Of a stretch of 29,448 nucleotides of DNA, positions 24,018-29,448 are shown one piece after another. The number at the start of each line of letters is the position of its first letter. The stretch's first letter is position 1. The DNA is from Candidatus Kuenenia stuttgartensis (lineage in GTDB: Bacteria; Planctomycetota; Planctomycetia; Isosphaerales; Isosphaeraceae): NCBI GenBank assembly GCA_945874095.1, contig CAMCFM010000005.1, positions 1 through 29,448 on the forward strand. Direction: 5' to 3'. The position numbers and the translations under genes are program-made. The notes beneath the pieces are model-generated. The model was given only the letters and a program-made list of their open reading frames with translations, was not told the origin of the DNA and searched no databases.

Positions 24018-24055
24018 ATCAAGAGGTGAATTGACGTGCAAAAACACCTCTTGAT
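24018..24055 (-). repeat. 11-bp hairpin between flp and the assembly genes
   Basis: ATCAAGAGGTG (24018-24028) and CACCTCTTGAT (24045-24055) are perfect inverted copies with a 16-base loop, 50 bases after the pilin stop on the transcribed strand. No T run follows on the minus strand, so it is not a standard terminator. It could block exonucleases or cause partial termination, keeping pilin mRNA above the level of assembly-gene mRNA. Confidence 0.7.
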
Positions 24056-24105
24056 CCGTATTCCTAAACAAAACTGTGATTTATCTGCTATCTTGCAGTG
24101 AATCA

Positions 24106-24270
24106 TCAGCTTATGGCAGCGACTAGATTGTCAAAAACGGTTTTCAGGGTTGTTCCCAGTGTTGTGACACTTGCGATCAGGACGACGGCAATGAGTGAAA
24201 CAAGCAGGCCGTATTCGACCATTGAGGCGCCGGATTCGTCGTTACGGAATTTCTGGATCAAAGCTTTCAT
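24106..24270 (-). CDS. flp: Flp-type IVb pilin (second copy)
   Basis: A 54-residue Flp prepilin. The basic leader ends at Gly14, the mature part begins ASMVEYG with Glu at +5 and Tyr at +6, and the hydrophobic helix GLLVSLIAVVLIASVTTLG follows. This is the class IVb pattern and is processed by CpaA. The ATG at 24268-24270 has an AGGAG site eight bases upstream, so the longer open frame (to 24387) is not used. It differs from the other copy only at residues 6 (Gln) and 35 (Val). Hairpins lie on both sides. Confidence 0.95.
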   Translation of the reverse strand: MKALIQKFRNDESGASMVEYGLLVSLIAVVLIASVTTLGTTLKTVFDNLVAAIS

Positions 24271-24386
24271 TCGAGGATCTCCTGTTGAAATCGGGATTGA
24301 ATTGTGATTGAGGTGTTGATGCGAAAACAGAGACGAATGGTATGTTGCGGACGAAATGAAAGACTGGCTTTCATGTAGGATATGCA

Positions 24387-24446
24387 ATCGGAACTGAACC
24401 GATCTGATTTGAATCGGTGGGCTCTGAATAATTTTATTGAGAGCCC
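24387..24446 (-). repeat. Hairpins between the two flp genes
   Basis: GGGCTCT (24419-24425) and AGAGCCC (24440-24446) form a perfect 7-bp stem. After a G-G mismatch, AATAA/TTATT (24427-24431 and 24434-24438) can extend it. Further downstream on the transcribed strand, CCGAT (24399-24403) can pair with ATCGG at 24414-24418 or at 24387-24391 (part of ACCGAT/ATCGGT for the former), giving two alternative small hairpins. No T run follows. A role in mRNA processing or partial termination after the first pilin gene is inferred. Confidence 0.6.
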
Positions 24447-24478
24447 CGATGAATTGGATGGATTGTCATTCTGATGTG

Positions 24479-24643
24479 TCAGCTAATGGCAGCGACCAGA
24501 TTGTCGAAAACGGTTTTAAGGGTTGTCCCAAGTGTGGTAATACTTGCGATCAGAACAACAGCAATAAGCGAAACAAGTAGGCCGTATTCGACCATTGAGG
24601 CGCCGGATTCATCGTTACGGAATTTCTTGATCAAAGCTTTCAT
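24479..24643 (-). CDS. flp: Flp-type IVb pilin (first copy)
   Basis: A 54-residue Flp prepilin, first gene of the minus arm. The leader ends at Gly14; ASMVEYG and the hydrophobic helix follow as in the other copy, with Lys6 and Ile35 as the only differences. The ATG at 24641-24643 has a GGGG-rich site upstream (AAGGGGC). The frame is open to 24670, but the extra nine residues are outside the normal leader. The two genes differ at about 17 of 165 bases, nearly all silent, so they are under strong selection to keep the protein unchanged. Confidence 0.95.
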   Translation of the reverse strand: MKALIKKFRNDESGASMVEYGLLVSLIAVVLIASITTLGTTLKTVFDNLVAAIS

Positions 24644-24662
24644 CTGTTTAGCCCCTTGATTT

Positions 24663-24679
24663 GTCATCATTCTGATGAC
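24663..24679 (-). promoter_or_regulatory. Leader hairpin upstream of the first flp gene
   Basis: GTCATCA (24663-24669) and TGATGAC (24673-24679) form a perfect 7-bp stem with a 3-base loop, ending 19 bases before the flp start codon and just ahead of its ribosome binding site. It may stabilise the 5' end or control translation. Confidence 0.45.
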
Positions 24680-24790
24680 GGGTTATGAAACCGAGAACTG
24701 AGTTGCAATCAAGTTCATCAGAAATTAGAGTCTTGAAACTCTTCCGTTGTCGTTGACTCGTACTCTGATCACTTGAACGATTGGTATAAA

Positions 24791-24808
24791 CGCGAATCGT
24801 ATGCCAAT
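24791..24808 (-). promoter_or_regulatory. Candidate sigma54 (-24/-12) promoter for flp
   Basis: Read on the minus strand, 24807-24791 is TTGGCATACGATTCGCG. It has TTGGCA at -24 and GC exactly ten bases after the GG, as the TTGGCAC-N5-TTGC consensus requires, but CG replaces part of the -12 box (TCGC for TTGC). It would start transcription near 24780, leaving a leader of about 137 bases before flp. A sigma54 activator is encoded in the same locus and dyad sites lie 130-190 bases upstream. This is a weak match supported by context. Confidence 0.35.
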
Positions 24809-24912
24809 GGCTGAATTAGTTTCTGGAAAAACCTTTTGGTATGTCTGTAAGTTCTTTTTGGTATTAGGCTTAAAGGATAATTTGTTTTGATTGAACCTGA
24901 TCTGATCGGGGT

Positions 24913-24994
24913 ATGTGGACTGTAAACTGTATTGCAGTTGGACACTTTCTGAAGAGAACTGTAAACAGAAAGTGTCCACATTCTGGACACTTCT
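24913..24994. repeat. Cluster of dyads and direct repeats upstream of flp (operator-like)
   Basis: AAGTGTCCA (24970-24978), a 5-base spacer and TGGACACTT (24984-24992) form a perfect 9-bp dyad. A third copy, TGGACACTT, lies at 24939-24947, inside a longer 13-bp inverted repeat (TGGACACTTTCTG 24939-24951 with CAGAAAGTGTCCA 24966-24978). ATGTGGAC (24913-24920) is an inverted copy of GTCCACAT (24974-24981), and ACTGTAAAC occurs twice (24919-24927 and 24958-24966). The cluster lies in the gap between the flp genes (minus) and the LamG-type gene (plus). It looks like a multi-site regulator target; the remains of insertion-sequence ends are an alternative. The rest of 24809-25149 shows nothing else I can support. 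Confidence 0.75.
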
Positions 24995-25149
24995 CGGGCG
25001 GTGATTCGGGTGGTTAGACCGATTTTACAAAACGACGAAGTGAATCAAACCAAGTGGGAGCGATTTGCAGATCCGATCGGCAGGATAGTGCCGAAGTGGC
25101 GGATTTGAATGGATGGGTTATGCCTAAACCGTAAGAAGGGTGAGAAGTG

Positions 25150-26217
25150 ATGAGCCAAAACCGATCGCGTTTATATTTCCTGAAAAAGCCGTTTGCAACA
25201 ACTTCAGGAGGAGAGTTGGCTGTGACATTAAGCTCCAGCCCCGGATCGTTGAATCTGGATCGATCTGGAGCAGGATCGCAGTCCGTCGTCAGTTTGGGTC
25301 TCTCTGTGGCGCCGTCGTCTATGATGAGCGTGGCGTTGACATCAAGCGATGCGTCTGTGAGCGTGTCGCCCTCCACCGTCACTTTTGGGCCGGGGTTGGC
25401 TTTGTCGTTCAATGTCGTATTCTCAGGCTCGACATTCGGGCCTTCTATGGTGACCGTGACGGCAACACCCAGCGATCCGGGAGTTTCGCCCAAATCTGTG
25501 AATGTGACTCGAACGGCTCTGACACTGCCAGTGCAGACCAATGTTGCGATGTGGCTGACAGCGGATGGAGGCGTTTTGAAACGAGGGGGAGGTTTTGCGG
25601 CTTTATTGGACGACCCGGTTCAGGGGTGGCAAGATCTATCCACGAATGGGCAGAATCTGAGTCAGGCGACACTATCGGCCCAGCCTTTGTTTAAACCGAC
25701 GGGTTTGAACGGACTCCCAGGGGTCATGTTTGATGGTGTTGACGACCTCCTGACCGGCGTGGATGGAGCCCTTCCTCTGGGAACATCGGCACGGACGGTG
25801 GTCTTGGTGGTAAAGTGGAATCAGTTCGTATCATCCTATGGAGGCTTAAGTTGGGGCGCGAATAGTTCGAATTTCACATTTGGGCTGGTCAAATGGAGTG
25901 GAACATCACCCAATGCAGGCGTTCAGGGATGGGGAACAGATTATCAGAGTTCCTATGCAATTCAGGCCGGCACAGCGTTTTTGTGGGTGATCACGCTTTC
26001 AGGTGGGGTACTGAACCAGCGGATCAATCGTTCGAATGTGATGTTTAATACCTCTGCGGTATTGAACACGGTTTCGGCGAATTTCCGGATGGGAGCGGAA
26101 ACGAACACGAGCGGTTTTCAAGCGTTGACGGTGAGCGAATTACTCGTTTACAACCGACTTTTGAGCGGATCGGAGATCACTCAGTTGGAAACGTACGCCA
26201 GTCGCTGGGGGGTGTGA
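25150..26217 (+). CDS. Ig-like/LamG-type surface protein, probably truncated
   Basis: A 355-residue protein from the ATG at 25150 (a GTG lies directly before it). Residues about 22-125 are a beta-rich, Ser/Val/Thr-rich Ig-like repeat (VTLSSSPGSLNLDRSGAGSQ, SSDASVSVSPSTVTFGPG, VTVTATPSDPGVS). From about 130 to the end there is a concanavalin-A/LamG-like lectin fold (AMWLTADGG, PGVMFDGVDDLL, RTVVLVVKWN and FRMGAETNTSGFQALTVSELLVYNRLLSGSEITQLETYASRWG). Such pairs usually form the C-terminus of much larger exported planctomycete proteins. Here there is no signal peptide, and the N-terminal 20 residues do not resemble either domain, so this may be a fragment joined to a new start. The base use looks more GC-rich than the Tad genes. 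It ends at a good terminator. Confidence 0.65.
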   Translation: MSQNRSRLYFLKKPFATTSGGELAVTLSSSPGSLNLDRSGAGSQSVVSLGLSVAPSSMMSVALTSSDASVSVSPSTVTFGPGLALSFNVVFSGSTFGPSMVTVTATPSDPGVSPKSVNVTRTALTLPVQTNVAMWLTADGGVLKRGGGFAALLDDPVQGWQDLSTNGQNLSQATLSAQPLFKPTGLNGLPGVMFDGVDDLLTGVDGALPLGTSARTVVLVVKWNQFVSSYGGLSWGANSSNFTFGLVKWSGTSPNAGVQGWGTDYQSSYAIQAGTAFLWVITLSGGVLNQRINRSNVMFNTSAVLNTVSANFRMGAETNTSGFQALTVSELLVYNRLLSGSEITQLETYASRWGV

Positions 26218-26232
26218 TTGGACCGCTAAAAT

Positions 26233-26276
26233 AAAGCTGGAATGGCATGTAGAGAGAGTCATTCCGGCTTTTTTTT
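26233..26276 (+). terminator. Rho-independent terminator after the LamG-type gene
   Basis: GCTGGAATG (26236-26244) pairs with CATTCCGGC (26260-26268) with one G-T wobble, is preceded by AAA and followed by a run of eight T. It starts 16 bases after the stop codon of the LamG-type gene. Confidence 0.9.
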
Positions 26277-26343
26277 AATTTAAGCCGCAATCACACAGAA
26301 AACTGGAGTTTTCGTTTTCGCAAGAACCCGTTGTAATGCGTAA

Positions 26344-26792
26344 CCAGTGGTGTATTGGCGGTTTTTCAATAGGTGGATCAAGGCTGGTCCGGCCCGATAT
26401 TGCGTGACGGAACCTTTCGCCTTAATCCTGTAAAAGTCCGGGAGTGCGAGATTTAGGTGATTATTTCCATCGGGAAGTCAATTGGGGACACGGCGAAAAT
26501 GTTTTTGCAAACAATATTCATCTTTACAAGAGTGATAAATCCGAGATCGAACCTGAACCTTTGGGCTCACACGCTGACGGAACTGTGGGCATGGCACAAG
26601 AAACCGACAGAACTGGTGCAACGACAGGCGAGCCCATGGGATGATCCGAACCGTCGCCCGTCACACGCAGACCGACGCAAGTCATTGAAAATAGAGACAA
26701 TGCAAAACGAGTATAATCGGCTTGATATCTCGAAAACAGTACGTAAAAGAATTCAGCCATTCATGAATTTACTGCAACTCCGAGCCGCATGA
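26344..26792 (+). pseudogene. Decayed transposase-like remnant
   Basis: No single frame runs through this stretch, but pieces of one protein-like sequence can be followed across frames: VVYWRFFNRWIKAG (from 26347), then VRDLGDYFHREVNWGHGENVF (26444 on), then in another frame PRSNLNLWAHTLTELWAWHK and SPWDDPNRRPSHADRRKSL, ending in a stop at 26792. The last part resembles the C-terminal tail of transposases that I recall from planctomycete genomes. This is from memory and is not certain. Frame changes and stops show the gene is dead. It separates the LamG-type gene from the Cys-His-Asp protein and suggests the patch was built by insertion. Confidence 0.45.
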
Positions 26793-26829
26793 TTATGAAA
26801 GGAATTGGCAAAGTGCAGTTTTTCAACTA

Positions 26830-26857
26830 TTGACAAGCTGCTGAACTAAACGATAAA
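26830..26857 (+). promoter_or_regulatory. Candidate sigma70-type promoter for the Cys-His-Asp gene
   Basis: A perfect TTGACA (26830-26835) is followed after 16 bases by GATAAA (26852-26857) in an AT-rich stretch. The start codon at 26939 lies about 75 bases beyond the expected start of transcription. The -10 box is only a 4 of 6 match. Confidence 0.45.
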
Positions 26858-26938
26858 TTAATTTCCTCTAAGAGTCTCATCTTGAATCATCACATAATAG
26901 CTTTGAAGCCGGCTTGGCCGATTGCTAAGGAGACGGCC

Positions 26939-28051
26939 ATGTTCCATCCTGACAAAATCGTAGTGAACCTTCAAAAGATGGAGTTTCTCTGCAAACGTGA
27001 ACATGGCGGCAACGCAGGTGACAAGCTAAAGGCATTTAATCAGGCGACTGGGGAATTTGGTCTCAGTCGTGGTGGTGGTGGTTTTTTTGGAAAGGGCCGC
27101 AGCAAAGCGGACTCAATCACGGGCCCGCTTGGTACACAAATCATTCTTTTTTTTGGGTATGTCAAGCAACATGCTTACAAACGAACAAAAGCTGCGGATC
27201 CGTTTCAGCAAGTACCGACAGATTCGCATATCAGAGGAGCCATCGATGGCCTGAAAAGAATGCAAATCCATTCATATGCAAATGAAGCAGAAAAACGCAA
27301 TCGGCTGGGAGAAATTATTCAAGAAGTCGAGGCACTTTTCAATTTTCAATTGAATAATATTGATTATCAACACTGGGGGAAGCGTGCGCTGGAAATCACA
27401 AGAAACACACGTCTCTTTAAATCGACCAATAAGATTTATGAACAAGACCTTGCAAGTTTGGCAAATCGTACCAAGAATCTGCCATCGCCAAACATATTCA
27501 AAATTGCGGGCAAAGATTATTCCGGTGTCGAACGTTATGATGAAGCAAACAGAATATTGGTACCTCTTAGAGTAGCCGTAAAAAAAGGCGAAATTTCCCA
27601 TAAAATGCAAACAGATTTTGCAGCGCTTACCGGTGTAGGCAATTGCGGCGAGCTATCGATGATTGCATATCATTTTCTGGACCTGCATAAAATTCATCCC
27701 ATCGCCCGGTTTTGCCTGGACGGTACGGGCGATCATGTCTTCCTGGCCTTGGGTGCTGATATGAATGACGTTTGTGATCCTGCCAGTCAAGTCCAAAATC
27801 TCCCGTTTCTGAAATCCACAATCAAGAGGGATTTTAATGACTGGCCTGCTGGAATCTACATCTGCGACCCTTGGGCCAATATTTTTTGCAAAGCTTCGAA
27901 TTACCCATTGGAATTCCAACATAAAATGTCCTCTTGGAGTGTGAAGGGAAAATTGGTTTCGTATAGAGGTCAATGGATTAAGCCAACGGACCAAAACTAT
28001 CATTTATCCGTGGCTACCTACGACAAGGTATGCACAAATGCAGTGCTCTAA
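26939..28051 (+). CDS. Unrecognised protein with predicted Cys-His-Asp (papain/transglutaminase-like) active site
   Basis: A 370-residue protein. The ATG at 26939 has an AAGGAG site (26927-26932) six bases upstream, so it is preferred over the first in-frame codon at 26882. The N-terminal part is basic with a Gly-rich stretch (SRGGGGFFGKGRSKAD, about 43-58) and a middle helical region. The C-terminal third contains GVGNCGELSMIAYHFLDLH (Cys236), GTGDHVFLALG (His266) and YICDPWANIF (Asp310). This Cys, then His, then Asp order with N-C-G-E, D-H-V-F and C-D-P-W contexts is the layout of papain/transglutaminase-fold proteases and deamidases seen in many bacterial toxins and effectors. No signal peptide is seen. 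The gene is preceded by a transposase-like remnant and has its own promoter candidate. I do not recognise the family; the enzymatic role is an inference. Confidence 0.75.
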   Translation: MFHPDKIVVNLQKMEFLCKREHGGNAGDKLKAFNQATGEFGLSRGGGGFFGKGRSKADSITGPLGTQIILFFGYVKQHAYKRTKAADPFQQVPTDSHIRGAIDGLKRMQIHSYANEAEKRNRLGEIIQEVEALFNFQLNNIDYQHWGKRALEITRNTRLFKSTNKIYEQDLASLANRTKNLPSPNIFKIAGKDYSGVERYDEANRILVPLRVAVKKGEISHKMQTDFAALTGVGNCGELSMIAYHFLDLHKIHPIARFCLDGTGDHVFLALGADMNDVCDPASQVQNLPFLKSTIKRDFNDWPAGIYICDPWANIFCKASNYPLEFQHKMSSWSVKGKLVSYRGQWIKPTDQNYHLSVATYDKVCTNAVL

Positions 28052-28275
28052 TCGATCAGGACCATCTTTGAAACAGAGACTTCCTGATGGTCACTTCCCG
28101 CTTCAACATCACGCAAAATTCCGTCAAGATTTTTGATAGCACCTTGAAGCTGTGTGATGATCAGATCGCGGTTCGGCCAGGAAAACTCCTGACCGATTTC
28201 GCCTCTAATATCATTATGCTCCTTGAGCCCACAATCTGTTTTGGTTTTAGGCCGAATGCGAAAAATCCAACCATG
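28048..28275 (-). pseudogene. Broken ORF converging on the Cys-His-Asp gene
   Basis: On the minus strand an open frame of 75 codons ends at TAG (28050-28048), overlapping the TAA of the facing gene (28049-28051). The translation is protein-like: it begins HGWIFRIRPKTKTDCGLKEH, then has GEIGQEFSWPNRDLIITQLQ and ends EVSVSKMVLID. It has no ATG, GTG or TTG near its beginning and is cut by a TGA at 28278-28276. It therefore looks like the C-terminal remnant of a gene, or a gene broken by one stop. The family is not recognised. The tail-to-tail overlap suggests it was once neighbour or partner to the facing gene. Confidence 0.4.
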
Positions 28276-28737
28276 TCAGACCATTAAAAAGTCGCTTCGT
28301 CGAGAGGCCGGTTTCTCCACTTTACGGTGTACCAATACACAGAAAGATTACGGATTTTTCGTCGAAAATCTCACGAGTGTCTCTCTCAGAGTCGAGTTTT
28401 TTGAGTCAAAATGGCAAGATTTGTGTCCAAAACGATGGATTTTAGGGTGGTAAAGTGTCAAAAACGTCAAAAAAGCAGTGGATAACCTGCGGAAAAACCA
28501 ACATTTGAGGAATGAGTCGGGCTCAAGTGACTCGTTTTATGGGGTCAGGCTCTTCCAAGGATGTATCCGCTCTGAGAATCGATATAGGAGAAGAAGTATG
28601 CATTCAGTGTACAGGGGAACATGTAAATTGTTGCCTGAAATGGGGGGCTGCGTACTTTTGTGCTGAGCAGGGTCAGGGGGCCGTGCCTACAGAAATCCGC
28701 TTCTGAGCGCGATCGCGGTTTAGATGGCAAAGGTACC
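28276..28737. other. Gap without a supported gene
   Basis: Several short frames exist, none convincing. One 22-codon ORF (28598-28666, plus strand, MHSVYRGTCKL and so on) has an AGGAG site seven bases upstream (28586-28590) but no other support. A 64-codon Cys-rich frame (28512-28706, plus) overlaps it in another frame. CGCGATCGCG (28708-28717) is a perfect 10-bp palindrome close to the end of the DUF1501 gene. I see no transposase, RNA gene or terminator here. Confidence 0.5.
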
Positions 28738-29448
28738 TCAAACCAGCCCTGGAATCGGTTTCCACGAGGTCATGATCTGGCTGAATTCGCTTTGCAGATT
28801 CTGGATCAGACGGACTTGGCCGACGTCCACGGTTCGGTCGAGAATCGTCGCAATCAACTCCTTGATACCAACAGGTGTATCGGCCGGCGAACTGGCGTCT
28901 TTGGCGGATCGGCCGATCACCTGGCCGGGCTTAAGTCCTCCGCCATAAAGGAATAGGGGGGCCAAGCCGCCCCAGTGGTCGCGGCCACCATTGGCGTTGA
29001 TTCTGGGCGTTCGGCCCATCTCTCCACAGGCGACCACGAGGATTTTATCGGACAGGCCTCGAGCCTCCAGATCTTCCACAAGTGCTGACAGGGCATAGTC
29101 CAAGGGGCCGCCCATATACGACATGCCTTCGGTCATGGTGGCGTTATTGATATCGGCGTGCATGTCCCAGACGAAGTTTGTGGTGACTGTCACAAACCCT
29201 GCCCCACGCTCACAAAGGCGACGGGCCAGCAGAAGGAGCTTGCCGAGGCTTTTGGCGTTGTCGGCGTAGTTCTTGTGGTTATTCCACTTTTTATTGATCG
29301 AATCTGGCCTGACCAGCGGGGCGGTATCGTATCTGTCCACCAGATGGGGCGATTCTTTACGAATATCGAATGCATCCTCAAGACCACCGGCCAGAAGCCG
29401 GAAGGCTTGATCTCGTAGAGGGTTGTCGCCTGAAACGGTGTCGAGGGA
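28738..29448 (-). CDS. DUF1501 family protein, C-terminal part (cut by window edge)
   Basis: The frame is open from a TGA at 28740-28738 to the window edge, giving the last 236 residues; the start lies outside. The sequence matches the DUF1501 family, which has an alkaline-phosphatase/sulfatase-like fold and is abundant in planctomycetes: LLLARRLCERGAGFVTVT, WDMHADI, LVEDLEARGLSDKILVVACG, EMGRTPRIN, GRDHWGGLAPLFLYGGGLK and DTPVGIKELIATILDRTVDV. These proteins usually have a twin-arginine signal and lie beside DUF1553/DUF1549 cytochrome-like genes; neither can be checked here. The biochemical role is unknown. Confidence 0.93.
   Translation of the reverse strand, partial: SLDTVSGDNPLRDQAFRLLAGGLEDAFDIRKESPHLVDRYDTAPLVRPDSINKKWNNHKNYADNAKSLGKLLLLARRLCERGAGFVTVTTNFVWDMHADINNATMTEGMSYMGGPLDYALSALVEDLEARGLSDKILVVACGEMGRTPRINANGGRDHWGGLAPLFLYGGGLKPGQVIGRSAKDASSPADTPVGIKELIATILDRTVDVGQVRLIQNLQSEFSQIMTSWKPIPGLV

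Noticed and set aside
24725..24990. Two minus-strand ORFs of 73 and 84 codons upstream of flp
   Set aside because: They overlap each other in different frames, cross the repeat cluster and lack protein-like composition or ribosome binding sites.
25014..25694. Overlapping ORFs on both strands (175 codons minus, 184 codons plus)
   Set aside because: They are other-frame readings of the LamG-type gene; only the 25150-26217 frame continues into a recognisable fold.
28087..28287. 66-codon plus-strand ORF after the orphan gene
   Set aside because: The opposite frame at the same place is more protein-like, and no ribosome binding site precedes the plus-strand ATG.
28708..28717. CGCGATCGCG palindrome, which contains the cyanobacterial HIP1 word
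   Set aside because: A single copy in a non-cyanobacterial context; probably chance.

Overview
The window looks like a chromosomal segment from a planctomycete (phylum Planctomycetota); this is an inference from gene content. The pointers are a DUF1501 protein at the right edge, an ECF sigma factor next to a giant Ser/Thr kinase with TPR repeats, an exported protease with the LESRCVPAT-type N-terminus seen in planctomycete surface proteins, and a Tad locus with several divergent members.

Layout. (1) 1-2752, minus strand: a sugar-acid catabolic group made of a galactonate-dehydratase-like enolase-superfamily enzyme, a dihydrodipicolinate-synthase-like class I lyase and an MFS transporter cut by the window edge. 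(2) 3031-9439, plus strand: ECF sigma factor, membrane-anchored kinase with TPRs and a matrixin-like exported protease, closed by a strong intrinsic terminator (9471-9500). (3) 9501-9818: an intergenic stretch with strong inverted repeats. (4) 9819-24643: a complete-looking Tad (Flp) pilus locus built as two converging arms. The plus arm holds a sigma54-type activator, the CpaC/RcpA secretin, an OmpA/CpaD-like protein and a TadD-like TPR lipoprotein. The minus arm, in transcription order, holds two near-identical Flp pilins, CpaA prepilin peptidase, CpaB, CpaE/TadZ, TadA ATPase, TadB, TadC, two TadE-like pseudopilins and a TadG-like protein. (5) 24644-25149: the pilin upstream region, with a 9-bp operator-like dyad, an extra half-site and a possible -24/-12 promoter. 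(6) 25150-28737: an accessory patch with an Ig/LamG-type surface protein, a decayed transposase-like remnant, an unrecognised protein with a Cys-His-Asp layout resembling papain/transglutaminase-fold toxins, and a broken ORF converging on it. (7) 28738-29448: the C-terminal part of a DUF1501 protein.

How it may work together (inference): the sigma54 activator could act from the dyads upstream of flp to switch on pilin transcription. Hairpins after each pilin gene would keep pilin mRNA more abundant than assembly-gene mRNA, and a stem that hides the tadA ribosome binding site could couple TadA synthesis to CpaE. The Cys-His-Asp protein at 26939-28051 is the least explained gene and the best candidate for something undescribed.
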